A stretch of 64,000 bases of DNA from Dichetophora obliterata (GCA_963920525.1 OY986438.1:122364920-122428919); one strand, 5' to 3'. Positions 44,752-64,000 are shown, counted from the stretch's first letter. Numbers and translations are program-made. The notes: generated from the letters alone by a model not told the origin.

Positions 44752-45426
44752 CTGTATCTCTAACGAACTTGTTCGCCAGCCCTTACGGCAAGCTTACGCT
44801 TCTTACGTTAATTCAATACTTTAAACCTAAGCTGTTGTCAAATCCAGCATTGCTAGATCAAACATTTCCGAAGTTTTCTGAATTTTATCTATTTTCTTAA
44901 AGATTTTCTTTACTTTTTGCTTTGTTTCTTGTTGGTGAATAAATGCTCAGTTTGTCAAATTTGTTCGGTTTGTTTTTTTTTTTAAGACAGCTGTTCTTGT
45001 TTATTGTTGATTTGTGTTTTTGAAAAATTACAAAATAATTTCAATAAATTTTGTGAATTTTAAGAAAAATGTGTTAGTGTTAATAATTAAATGTAAACAG
45101 CAATTGCAAATTTTAGATTTTCACCATGTTGATGGAAGTGTGTTTACTGACGAAGACTGTGAGACAGCACAAAGGTTTTGAGCTAGCAGTGAGTTAAAAG
45201 TAGTGAATTTTTTTTTTTAAATATATTTTAAAGTGCATCACAACTTTTGACCACTGCACGGGGCGATTCACCCTCATCGAACCAGAGTCAGCTTCAGTAT
45301 ATATATATTAACATTTTTTTGCTGTATTTTCCACAAGCACATATATGTAACGATTACTGTTAAGTGTTCGATTGATTTTGACATGTCTGCTCGTGATTTG
45401 GTTGGCTGTTAGAGATACAGATTGCA
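44752..45426. repeat. inverted repeat pair, candidate MITE of about 675 bp
   Basis: ATCTGTATCTCTAAC at about 44752 is matched perfectly by GTTAGAGATACAGAT at about 45411. Related words TATCTCTAACGAGCGAC (44690) and GATCGGATAGAGATGCAG (45543) lie just outside in inverted order. CGAACGA and TTCGCCAGC words recur inside. No coding sequence and no clear target duplication. Confidence 0.5.
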
Positions 45427-45576
45427 AAAATGTTACTGTGTTACGGCATCGTTCGCCAGCTAACAGCTGTTCTCGTTAGTTCACACTGTTCGAATTACAT
45501 ATTTAAAAACCACGAACGAGCAGTGTTTTGAACGAAACGATTGATCGGATAGAGATGCAGAATGATGCCGTTAATA

Positions 45577-46882
45577 AAGGGTGATCTTTTAAGAGCTTGA
45601 TAATTTTTTTTTTAAAAAAAACGCATAAAATTTGCAAAATCTCATCGGTTCTTTATTTGAAACGTTAGATTGGTCCATGACATTTACTTTTTGAAGATAA
45701 TTTCATTTAAATGTTGACCGCGGCTGCGTCTTAGGTGGTCCATTCGGAAAGTCCAATTTTGGGCAACTTTTTCGAGCATTTCGGCCGGAATAGCCCGAAT
45801 TTCTTCGGAAATGTTGTCTTCCAAAGCTGGAATAGTTGCTGGCTTATTTCTGTAGACTTTAGACTTGACGTAGCCCCACAAAAAATAGTCTAAAGGCGTC
45901 AAATCGCATGATCTTGGTGGCCAACTTACCGGTCCATTTCTTGAGATTAATTGTTCTCCGAAGTTTTCCCTCAAAATGGCCATAGAATCGCGAGCTGTGT
46001 GGCATGTAGCGCCATCTTGTTGAAACCACATGTCAACCAAGTTCAGTTCTTCCATTTTTGGCAACAAAAAGTTTGTTAGCATCGAACGATAGCGATCGCC
46101 ATTCACCGTAACGTTGCGTCCAACAGCATCTTTGAAAAAATACGGTCCAATGATTCCACCAGCGTACAAACCACACCAAACAGTGCATTTTTCAGGATGC
46201 ATGGCCAGTTCTTGAACGGCTTCTGGTTGCTCTTCACTCCAAATGCGGCAATTTTGCTTATTTACGTAGCCATTCAACCAGAAATGAGCCTCATCGCTGA
46301 ACAAAATTTGTCGATAAAAAAGCGGATTTTCTGCCAACTTTTCTAGGGCCCATTCACTGAAAATTCGACGTTGTGGCAGATCGTTCGGCTTCAGTTCTTG
46401 CACGAGCTGTATTTTATACGGTTTTACACCAAGATCTTTGCGTAAAACCTTCCATGTGGTCGAATAACACAAACCCAATTGCTGCGAACGGCGACGAATC
46501 GACATTTCACGGTCTTCAGCAACACTCTCAGAAACAGACGCAATATTCTCTTCTGTACGCACTGTACGCATTCGTGTGGTTGGTTTAATGTCCAATAAAG
46601 TAAACTGAGTGCGAAACTTGGTCACAATCGCATTAATTGTTTGCTCACTTGGTCGATTATGTAGACCATAAATCGGACGTAAAGCGCGAAACACATTTCG
46701 AACCGAACACTGATTTTGGTAATAAAATTCAATGATTTGCAAGCGTTGCTCGTTAGTAAGTCTATTCATGATGAAATGTCAAAGCATACTGAGCATCTTT
46801 CTCTTTGACACCATGTCTGAAATCCCACGTGATCTGTCAAATACTAATGCATGAAAATCATAACCTCAAAAAAATCACCCTT
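45577..46882 (-). mobile_element. mariner element of the DD41D group, 1306 bp, apparently complete
   Basis: The ends are AAGGGTGATCTTTT at left and the complement of AAGGGTGATTTTTTTGAGG at right (about 28-bp imperfect inverted repeats), flanked by TA on both sides (45575-45576 and 46883-46884), the mariner target duplication. One uninterrupted transposase gene fills most of it. Its ends and gene are intact, unlike all the other mariners in the window, so it may be, or until recently have been, active. Confidence 0.9.
45684..46769 (-). CDS. mariner (DD41D) transposase, 361 aa, intact
   Basis: This DDE/D transposase would cut and rejoin its element's ends in the nucleus. Residues 5-60 (LTNEQRLQIIEFYYQNQ...) and about 92-113 (RRRSQQLGLCYSTTWKVLRK) are the two helix-turn-helix parts of the DNA-binding region. 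Catalytic residues are Asp159 (FSDEAHF), Asp252 (QQDGATCH) and Asp294 (LTPLDYFLWG). Exactly 41 residues separate the last two, which places it in the DD41D group first known from tephritids rather than classical DD34D mariners. The ATG at 46769 follows the 113-bp leader after the right end; the TAA is 107 bp from the left end. The length is normal for the family, with no stop or shift. Confidence 0.92.
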   Translation of the reverse strand: MNRLTNEQRLQIIEFYYQNQCSVRNVFRALRPIYGLHNRPSEQTINAIVTKFRTQFTLLDIKPTTRMRTVRTEENIASVSESVAEDREMSIRRRSQQLGLCYSTTWKVLRKDLGVKPYKIQLVQELKPNDLPQRRIFSEWALEKLAENPLFYRQILFSDEAHFWLNGYVNKQNCRIWSEEQPEAVQELAMHPEKCTVWCGLYAGGIIGPYFFKDAVGRNVTVNGDRYRSMLTNFLLPKMEELNLVDMWFQQDGATCHTARDSMAILRENFGEQLISRNGPVSWPPRSCDLTPLDYFLWGYVKSKVYRNKPATIPALEDNISEEIRAIPAEMLEKVAQNWTFRMDHLRRSRGQHLNEIIFKK

Positions 46883-46884
46883 TA

Positions 46885-48885
46885 TATAAAAGGCAGGCAC
46901 GCTGCTCCGTGCCCAAAATATCTTAAACTGTTCTCAAAAATGTTCAGCCTAAAAGTATGCACAGAAAATATATTTGATACTTATCAGTGACAATATTGGG
47001 TTTTTACGATAGTACGTTTTTGATTTAATCTTTTATAAAAAATTTATGGCAAAATGAATGAAATTCTTTTGATTCGATTGGAGTCCAAAAAATATAATTC
47101 CAAAAAATAATTGTACCAAATAATTGTACAGATTAAGTTCAAAAAAATAATTGTACCAAAAAATATAATTATATTAGTCTTAAAATAACAACTGAGTTGC
47201 TAAGTATATGATGGTTGCAAGGCCAGTTTGTAAAGTTGTGAATGAATATGATTGCTACCAAATTTGACTTTTTGCACTTTTACACTTGAACTAATTTTTT
47301 AACACTGCTTCAATGCTTAAAGTGTTATTTAAAGTGGTATATTTGTATTTTGCAAAAATCAAGTGAATACAAAATCAAGCTTTAAAAAGAGAAAAAAGTG
47401 CTTTCGGCAAACGGCTCCAAAACGGAAGTGTGAGGAGGATCTGTCGTAGGACAGGCTTTTATACTAGTAGTGAATATATCGTACGTCACTTGTTAACCGA
47501 AATTTTTAATTTTTCGCAAAATTTAACAGGCTCTTGGAAATTGGAAATTTTTTAACGTTTTCATCTGTTACTTTTTCAATTCTTTAGATACAAGAATGCT
47601 TTCTATACTGTTTTTGTCTTTCACAAAACTTTTTAAATTTTAAAATTCATTTAAATACAGCCGAGTTATGCTATTAAATTTACATGCATCTAACAAAATT
47701 TTTTTTTATGGATATACATATATCCAAATTGAGGGGGGACTCAAAAAACCGAGTATGCAGTTACCTTATATTCTACAAGATCTACAACTTCCACTTTGTC
47801 ATATACCCTGTTTTCTTAATTTTTTTCATTTTGTTACACCGTGTTATCAATTTTGATGAATGAACAGGAAAAAGTAAGCAAAAATATGACCATTCTTTCA
47901 AAATTAAAAATATATGAGACCGCATTTAATCTGATTAAAATTTAATAAAAATAAAACTCTCATTCAACAATATTAATAATGTCATAATTTTTTATGAACA
48001 AGTCTCATATCCTTACTTTAAATATCAGATTGGTAACAATACATTTTTTTTATGCAAGGACCTTCTATGGAAGACCTTGGCTAATAGCCTGACTCCTTCT
48101 GGAATGCAATTTTCTATTTTCATAATTCAACTGAATAACCTAATAATAAACTAAAGAAGATAAGAAAACTAATGTTTGAAAGACATTAGACTGCCAATTA
48201 ATTATTTAAAGGGAGTTTTGTCTGAGCCTAGCTGCATATTAAGTAATTTTGGTGTTTTAAATTTTATTCTTTAATATAAGTTGAGCGTTCATGTTTTTAA
48301 GCATCGAAAATGATTTAAATTTTGCCTAAAACTTGCAATTTTTATTTATTACTGGTTCAAACTACACAAATCATTTTTCTGTTATCATGCAACAAACAAT
48401 AAATGTATCTGGTTTGGTAACCAGCCAATAACTTAAATAGAGCACTTTTCAAATTGAAAGGAGATAAGTGGATATTGTAAGTACTCAAATATTTTGTTGT
48501 AGATAAATGGAAAAAGTTTCAATAAGTTATTAAAATTTGAGTTGCTAAACTTTTGAATTGATGGTGCGCTGACTAAAGGCTTTTCTCGAAATTCTTGCTA
48601 CTGCTGCAAAGAGAGAAACGAAAAATGCTGTTGCATTTGGTAAAATAATATTTTAACCGTACAGCAAAAATATTATTTCAGTGTTGATGTTGAAATTGCA
48701 TGAATTAGAGCAAAATATAAATAAATACTTGTAACAAACACAGACGCACATGCAGGAAAAGCAGACACAAAAAGCATTCAAATACACACAAGCACAAGGA
48801 TTTAAATCATAAACACCCGTTTATGAAATATGTTTTAACTATTTACACACAAGCAAACGAATACAATATGAATAGGCATATAAAT
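46885..48885. other. no recognisable gene
   Basis: AATAATTGTACC-like words recur near 47100-47170. Otherwise AT-rich with no support for any gene. Confidence 0.4.
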
Positions 48886-48891
48886 AGGTAC

Positions 48892-48923
48892 GCACACACA
48901 CACACACACACATACACACACAT

Positions 48924-48956
<33 letters not shown>
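48892..48956. repeat. (CA)n then (TA)n microsatellite
   Basis: An interrupted CA run changes directly into an uninterrupted TA run, a common compound dinucleotide repeat. Confidence 0.9.
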
Positions 48957-49540
48957 GACATTAAAGCGTTACTAACGTGTTTGGGAAAATTTTGGCGTAT
49001 TGAATAAATTTCGAGCTTAAATAAGCGCTCGAATTGAGCGATAAAATTGTGAAAATATTTAAAATATTTTCATTACAGTTCTATGCGCCGGATTTACGTT
49101 ATCAATAGTGACAGGCACATTATATTTGTGCATATGTGTTGTTCATTAATATACACAAAATGTTTGGAAAATACTGATATTTTGCAAATAAATATAAATT
49201 GATTTGGTTTTGTTTTGATTTTCACATATTGAGCTTTACATTTTGAGATTACAGTTTTCATTTGACATTGCTTTAACATAGTTTTGAATATTAAAGAAAA
49301 TTAAATATTTTTTATGCTTGGATTCTATAGGCCATATTTTTTTTAGATTATATATATATTTATTAATAATCTTAAACCTCTTAGAGATTTATATAAAAAT
49401 ATATAAATAAGGTTTTAATCTCGCAGAATGAATACATAAATTTATTTAAAAGTAGGTATTATTAAGAAAATTAAAATTTGAAAATTAAAAAAACAGCTTG
49501 GTTAGGCAAAATTCATGAAAAACTTTTATTTTATTCACTA
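48957..49540. other. no recognisable gene
   Basis: AT-rich sequence between the microsatellite and the Helitron. Confidence 0.4.
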
Positions 49541-50430
49541 CTAGCTGAAACTCGGCACGTTGCTGTCACGCCCCTTTTTCCAACGCCCATAAAATGTTAT
49601 CAGTGAAACTGAATGTGTAAATTTAAGTCGAATACTAAATTCCTAGGCCATAAAACGATAGTTTACGCCATAACTTCTGATTGAAAGAGATATTGGGGTA
49701 CTTTTTTCACAGTAACTATTTTTGAAACTTGAAACTTTTATTTATTAAAGTATCGAGTAAAAAATATAAAAATAACATTTTGGAAAAAATAAATTTCGCC
49801 AATGTTTTGAAGACAAAAAAAGTTAAATCATTTTTGAGCAAAACTGGAAGAATTTTTACAAATAAAGGCTATGTCATATGAACAAAAACCACATTTAAAT
49901 TATTTTTTCAGTAAAAAGTCAATGTTTTGAACCTTTTAAAAAAAATTAAAAAAATATATACACTAACCTAACGGCACAGTTGACAGTTTTTGTGAAGTGC
50001 TTTTGTTGAACTTTTCAATAAAAAAATTTCAATGAAATATTTTTAAAAACAGCGGATATATAACAGCGAAAGTCTAAACTTTGATTTTCATTTCGTTTTT
50101 TTCTCATTCTTAGGAAACGATGTTTAATGCAAAAGACGTTTTACTAAAAATTTCTAGAGCTTTGAAGATATGTGAATGATTTTGTTGTCAAAATAACAAA
50201 AAAGTTTTAAAATTAAATGCACGAAAAACTTCGTTGTTAAAAAGTACTACAATAACAAAATTAACGTTAAATGAAAAGGGGCGAAAGAGGCGTGGCCAAA
50301 ACGAAGTATGTTTCAATTTAATCTAAGATATATTTAATATGTATATGAAATGTAGCGAATTATGTTGAGTCGTTTAGATTTGTATAAAGTAAAAAAAAAC
50401 ACAAGCTTAGCTTAATTACTACTACTATGA
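49541..50430 (-). mobile_element. Helitron, non-autonomous, 890 bp, reverse orientation
   Basis: On the minus strand it starts A|TCATAGTAGTAGTAATTAAG (50430) and ends GTGCCGAGTTTCAGCTAG|T (49541), with host A and T at the borders and no duplication. It shares ATACAAATCTAAACGACTCA near its 5' end and CCACGCC words with the copy at 2120. Its 3' end closely matches the sequence at 56690-56718. No Rep/helicase coding. Confidence 0.75.
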
Positions 50431-50810
50431 TATTGATTTGATGCACTGAAACATTAACGAATGTCAGAAAGATTTTTTGTATTCCTCATTTACTCACCGC
50501 CTTAAATCTTTTTTAAGGAATTTTGTAAAATAAAATAAAAGTTTATTTTTCTTTAAAGTTTCTTCGATCAATTTTTATACCTTGGTAAAATATATATGTT
50601 AATTCTTGATCAACATTACTCTCTGAGTCGGTTAAGCCACGTCCGTCTATTCATCTCTTATCACTATTACAGCCGTATTTTTAAAACTATCTTATTGAAA
50701 TGTAAAGCTTATACCGTGTGCGTATGGCAGTTGAGGACACTCCTAAAAACGAAGTAAATTGCTACAGAATAATTTTGTTGGTTTTTAGTTCTTTTCAGAT
50801 CATCCATGCA
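50431..50810. other. no recognisable gene
   Basis: AT-rich spacer. Confidence 0.4.
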
Positions 50811-51559
50811 CACCGAAAAAAATAAGCGGAGTTAACCCAAGTTTTTTTGTGAGTTAAAAGAGTTTTTGAGGAGTTAAAAAAATTTTTGTCGCAGTAAAAC
50901 TTAAAATGAATTAAATCAATATTTTTTTGTTAATATAAAGCTTTTTCTGCTTGAAACAATTAATTGTCAAAGCTTGAATTAAATTTAAACCAGTTTCAAA
51001 TTAACTCCGCATCTTTTCCAAACATTTGTTCTTTTAACTCCGTTAAAACTTACTGCCACCATTTACGAAGATCATACTTTTTATTTAAAGCTGAAACGGA
51101 GTTATATTAAGCACGAAACAGAGTTTGCTCGAGCAAATATTTCCGTTGGCTCCTTTTACTTTGAAAGAAGAGAAAGTACTCAAATATTTTAACATGAAAA
51201 TCAAGTGTGCTGTAAAAATGAAATGTTGCACAATGATTTAAAAGGGCCTTTTTTAAAGAACTGCTTAAAAAGCAGTCGTTTGTTTATTTTTTTAAGCCTA
51301 ATGCTACATTCAAATGAGTTGGTTCAAGTTTTTTTTTAAGTAAACTCAAAATTTAAAAGTTCTCAATGCAAGTCCGCTAACCTTAACTCAACTCATAACG
51401 GAGTCAGCACGACTTCTGAAACAAACTTTACTTTCGGAGTAATTTGAATGCACAAACGGAGTTAAATATAGTTTTTACAGCTTTGGCAAAATACCATACA
51501 CGAAAAGAGTCAAATTAACCCCGAATATGCCTTTATTTACTCCGTTTTTTTTTTGGGTG
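50811..51559. mobile_element. 749-bp MITE with CACCGAAAAAAA ends and CGGAGTTAA-rich core
   Basis: The left end CACCGAAAAAAATAAGCGGAG matches the complement of the right end (CACCCAAAAAAAAAACGGAG). The word CGGAGTTAA or its complement TTAACTCCG, with small changes, occurs about ten times between them. No coding and no certain target duplication. Confidence 0.6.
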
Positions 51560-52376
51560 CTCAAGAAATGAAAAGACATGCAGCTATTGTCGATATTTGT
51601 GTGAAACACACCAATTTAAAGATCTCCAATTTTCTCAATTGTTCCCGATCTTTCATACCTTAATTTTGCCATGGCAAGGGATCTAAATCACTTTGAAAGC
51701 CTAATCCATCAAGTCGTCCAAGAAGATATCCGCTATCAGTCCTACGTTATGCGTAGAGGATTTCATATACCGGTTATCTGTATAGTCTGTTAGGAAAATA
51801 TTTGATTTGATTTTTAAATGAAATTAAATTTGTAGTTACAATAGCTTCTTTAAAATTTTACAATTGAATAAAAAAAAGTTTATATATTTCACAGATTATA
51901 ATTTTTTGATGATTGTTAAGCAAACTGATGCTTAAACTGAAAAAAAATGTAATAACGAATCGGCAATTTCAGCCCTTGAAAAGACTCTGACCGCATTTCT
52001 ACTGATTTACTGCTGAAATCACAAAGTGTAAAAATTCTAAGAAATTATGTTGATTTTATATGATTTAAATACAAATTCTAATTGTTTGATAGTTTAAATC
52101 ATACTTGATTTTAAATACAAATTCTAGTTGTTTGATAGTTTAAAATCGTTTATTGAGCTTAAGGTCAAAGTTAGAACAGTTAATTGTTCTAACGAATCTT
52201 TCCAAAGAAACAACAACAAAGTTTTTTCAATATGAAAAGGAAAAAATCACTAGCTGATTTTATTGCAATTTCGGACGTGCTAAAGGCTTCATCAGAAATC
52301 TTTGTGATACCCGTGCAAGTGCGCACATTGCATTTTTAATTACAATGAGACTATTACTATTTGAGACTTCTTTACT
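51560..52376 (-). repeat. spacer containing the second copy of the 440-850 repeat family
   Basis: 52030-52180 is the reverse complement of the family at 440-660, with the same duplicated AACTATCAAA(C/T)AACTAGAATTT unit and the same TAACTTTGACCT border. The rest (51560-52029, 52181-52376) shows nothing. Confidence 0.65.
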
Positions 52377-52951
52377 CTAGGATGTGCGACTGGGCTTTTC
52401 GTTTACAGTTTTGACTTTGAGGAGTGATCAATTTTTTTTCTTGGATCTGAGCTCCGAAATATTTTATGCAAACTACAGCTTATGTTTTCTTGACTTAACA
52501 AAAAAAAAAAAACTAAAAATAGTTTGCATTACTTTCGTAGAACAAACCGATCTGTTTATATACTTAAGTCGTAAGTAAACCTACCTAGTAAACCTAAACC
52601 TAGTCGTAAGTATGGGAAATGTATGTAAGCTATGTAACAAAATATATTCAAACATAATCGATTACGTTCGACGACTTTATTACGCTAAATGTGTATGTGT
52701 AAAGCTCCGTCATATTACATATATATTTTTTATTGTACTATTAAGGCATCCTTACCCCCCATCCACTTGAGAGACCTTCTTAAAATGACACCCACATACA
52801 GCTGTAGTGTCTCCCAATAATTTTACGTAATAGTAGCTGGCGATAGGACATCTAGCTGGACGAAAATCGTAAGGACAGCTAGCCATGATTTATGGGCCTT
52901 GCGAGGCCCAGTAGGGTCACTTACTGCCTCCTAGGCAGTCGCACATCCTAG
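52377..52951. mobile_element. 575-bp MITE with CTAGGATGTGCGACTG ends
   Basis: A perfect 16-bp inverted repeat lies at 52377-52392 and 52936-52951. The right part is GC-rich with two small hairpins (GGGCCTTGCGAGGCCC and ACTGCCTCCTAGGCAGT). No coding. The target duplication is not evident. Confidence 0.65.
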
Positions 52952-55900
52952 GGTTAAAAACATAAAAAATCATAGGTTTTTCAAATAGCAGGGCTTATCC
53001 TTAGCTTTAATAAAAAAAATGTAATTGCTTATAATTGAAAACAAAGACTTAAACTTTTAAATGTATGAGTGTAATAAATTGTTACGATAATTTATTATTT
53101 ACTTTACTACTTAATCAAGTGATCGTTTGTTCTCAACAATAATATTAAATTATAGTTAGTTGTTTCGTTAAATGTTGTTTTGCTAGTTGTTTCGTTAGTT
53201 GTTGCGAAAGATTTGAGTGTTGATAGGTTCAAAGCTTCGAATTTTTTATATAAGTATTCTATTATAATTAATAAATAAAAAATTGAAATGATTCTCTTGA
53301 ATCCAACCCTACTTACAAAACTCTACACATGAAAAATTGCTATAATACAGACACTTGTTCCAAATTTCATCCAAAAATGTTGTGGTGGTTTTTTCTAACT
53401 TTGTCCACCGACTTTGTAGTTATGCATTTATCATGCCTGATTTGACCGCACTTTAAGCTGTTCAACTTTTCGTAGCTTTGCAACTTTTCTGCTCTGTATT
53501 TGGTTGAGCTCAACAACAACAATAATAACAACAAATAAGCGAATAAAATACAAATTCCAAAATCCTTTCCTCGAATCTTTACAAATATGCAATTTAAATT
53601 ATATTCGCTGTTTCATAAATCAACAAATGCAACGGAATTTCACGCCAACTCGTACTCGTCAAGCGTACCACCAGAGTCACCAGCTACATCAGATCATCAG
53701 TCAATGTCGCTCGGCGGTGATGATGATGGTTAAATTCATTTTTGACGTCAAGCTCTGTGCCAGCTAACGAAGTTGACTTACGTTGAGATGGGCGGCGAAG
53801 GCAGAAAGACTGATTACTCTATATTATGCCATTTCATGCACTGCAAATGCAGCTGAATTTAATAGTGTAAAGTATTGGATTTTTTTTGTTTCAGAGAAGG
53901 CTTCAGGGGAATAAAATAAAATAATGCGAATTCATTGAGAAAAAGTGGTCAAAGACTATTAGTGGTTGAGTACTTGAGAAAAAAATAGTGTCTATTCGGA
54001 CAAGCTTTATTCCGGAACTTATTTAATTCCGGAACTTTACTCTTCCGAATTTCGTTATATCTTTTTCGTAGTCTGGTTTAGGCAAACTACTGTATTTGAA
54101 ACAAAATTGAAATCGAGTTATTAAACAAAACAACAATATATTGAAGCCCTATTACTTTAGTACTTTTGCGAAATTTTTAACATTCTTTGGGCCATCAACT
54201 ACGATTTTGCATGAAAAAAATCTAGAAAATAGCTGCTTTTAGCCTTTTTTTGGTACTTACGGTAAATAAGCTCAGCAGCAAATAATCGAAACATATGAAA
54301 ATACTAAGCAAAACTACCGTATATCGCACAGATACGGTAGTTTGCTGTTGTATGGTTTGCAATTTCGGGACTCAAAAGCAATTTCGTGATCCCGGGATTT
54401 GAAAAACAGATAATAAGTAATTTAAAAAAAATAGTTCGTGTGCAAGGTATGATGTTTAGAATATTTTTTTAATAAAAAATTGTCCAAAGGAATTAAGAAA
54501 CGCAGAGTATTTAAATTTATTATGAAAAGTTAATTTATTTTACTTCTTTATATTTGTAAAAGACGAAAATATATATATTTATTTTACATATCTATAGCGT
54601 AATTAATATTTTTTGAAAAAAATAATACCAACATAGAAAAGGTTCATTCTTTGAGATCACTGAAGTCTTTAAACGGTTAGTCAGGCTGATTGACTTCGAA
54701 AAAATGCTCTTAAAATACTAAGGCATCTAAGGTGTCATCCTGCAGGCTTGACTGAATTTCGGTCGCAAAATTTCCAGCCGAAGAGAAAGATATCTCGGAC
54801 TCAACACTAGTAGGCGGAATTGTTATCAAATTATCATGTGCTTTTTGAAGCAGACTACCATGAGTGCCACCATTTAAATATATTTTTATTTCACTATTGA
54901 AAATTTGAGATAAATTTAATTTTTTTTTAAAGTTTTTGCTCGAATGTCAAATAAAAGTGTAGCATTTTAAAGGCAATACCGGGATCCTTAAAAAACCGGG
55001 ATTTTAGACCTTATAATCTCTGTACTGTTTCTCTGCTGTACTCTGCTTATTTTTATTAATTTCAATATTCATTGGTGTTCGACAGTTTGTCCAAATGCAC
55101 CATAGAAATGAAACGAGTTTTTTGCTTCGCCAGAAGCTAGAGTTCGAATTGGAAAAGTCCATAAAAAAACACATAAATGAATCCTAAATTGCAAAAAAAA
55201 AATTTCAGTAAAGCCATGTTAAAATATTTGCAGGGTGAAGGTTAGTGTTTCCACTGATGGAAGAAGTGCTCTTGGTCATAAGATTCCTCTGTGATCAAAG
55301 TTTCGTACTTCATTGTCACTTTTGTAGATTTAAAATGTGTTAATTGAACTTTTATGGTTTTATGAGCTTATCAGACAAAATAAAAGGATCGTATAAGTTT
55401 CCAAGCACTAACTGAATGATTTCATGAGGTTCTGGGTACGTCATTGGAATTTTGATTTGTTATATGAGTTCCTTGATGGTTAAAAAATACATTGTTACTC
55501 AGATACATTTAAAAAATTTTATTTATGAAAAGGACTACATCTAAATAAACATTGATAATATAATAATAAAATTTTACAACGGATTTTGTTAATATCAAAA
55601 AGCCGAAACCAAAGAGGTTAAAAAAACTGTAAGTCAAACGCCAGAATGATTAACATGAAGAGGATGGAGCTTGGACTGAGGGATAATCAGTTTCTGAAAA
55701 AAGTTTTTGTTAGTTGTTGCTTGCTCCCTATTGTAATAAAATTCGATATCTTAGCTTTTATATAAAAAAGGATCAAGTTCAAAAATGAGCCAAACTATAT
55801 CAAAACGTAGTTAACCTTCGATACAAAGTAATTATATGAAATCAGTAAAATGTCTTAAAATTATACAAAAAATAAATTAATTAAATAGGTGGTAGTTTGA

Positions 55901-56059
55901 GATTCAAAACATAAGCACTAACCTTAAATACGCACTCTTAGTTTGAAATTTGGTTAAATAAAATTCAAGCCTTAACAACATCGCCTACTTCTCATATAAA
56001 GTGATAATATGTAAACAGTAAATACTATTCAAATTCTACAAAAAATATTTTATAGCCTT
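52952..56059. other. no recognisable gene; scattered repeats
   Basis: 53640-53830 is richer in G+C and has a minus-strand GTAAGT donor near 53778, so it could hold an upstream non-coding exon of axotactin; this is weak. A 9-bp hairpin (ACTACCGTA...TACGGTAGT) lies near 54316. 55060-55145 repeats 36070-36150. The open frame at 53504-53767 has no family pattern. Confidence 0.35.

Positions 56060-64000
<7,941 letters not shown>

Noticed and set aside
53640..53830. Axotactin promoter and first exon
   Set aside because: Higher G+C and a GTAAGT on the minus strand are suggestive, but a TATA-like word lies too close to the only initiator-like TCAGT, and no other support exists.

Overview
This is eukaryotic, very AT-rich DNA with large introns and a heavy load of transposable elements. 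The organism is a higher dipteran. Two things support this: recognisable exons of the insect neurexin-related gene axotactin, and a nested gene of the DUF1091 family, which is greatly expanded in Drosophila and its relatives. A diverged repeat near 29.0-29.2 kb resembles a short interspersed repeat I remember from tephritid fruit flies, and DD41D mariners were first described in tephritids. Tephritidae is therefore my best guess, not a proven assignment.

Host genes. The minus strand carries the 5' coding part of an axotactin-like gene. Five coding exons are in phase (41796-41151, 41006-40760, 27157-26938, 25788-25653, 15672-15388). They encode about 511 residues: signal peptide, Asn/Ser/Gly-rich linker, Kunitz domain, one laminin-G domain and one EGF-like module. 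The gene continues beyond the left edge, so 1-15387 is probably intron. A complete four-exon DUF1091 gene (194 residues, 17657-16901, minus) lies inside the intron between the last two axotactin exons.

Mobile DNA. The rest is almost all transposons and their relics. There are two Helitrons (2120-4270 plus; 49541-50430 minus) and a Helitron-like tail (about 56060-56718). There is a pogo/Tigger-like relic (5073-6300) and an EnSpm/CACTA-like fragment with arrays of short repeats (11080-12262). A degenerate APE-type non-LTR retrotransposon (18305-21345, minus) is split by a 536-bp MITE. One mariner of the DD41D group is intact (45577-46882), and at least four broken relatives lie nearby. Several fold-back and MITE elements have visible inverted ends, two of them with clear target duplications.

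Simple repeats. Two arrays are extreme. One is about 2.7 kb of a 7-bp unit (21880-24558) inside an axotactin intron. The other is at least 7.28 kb of TAA from 56719 to the window end. Its first 2 kb or so are about 675 uninterrupted units, and it starts exactly where a Helitron 3' end stops. The long Asn, Tyr, Ile and Leu open frames there are artefacts of the repeat.

I found no prokaryotic-type system, CRISPR array, rRNA or intact tRNA.
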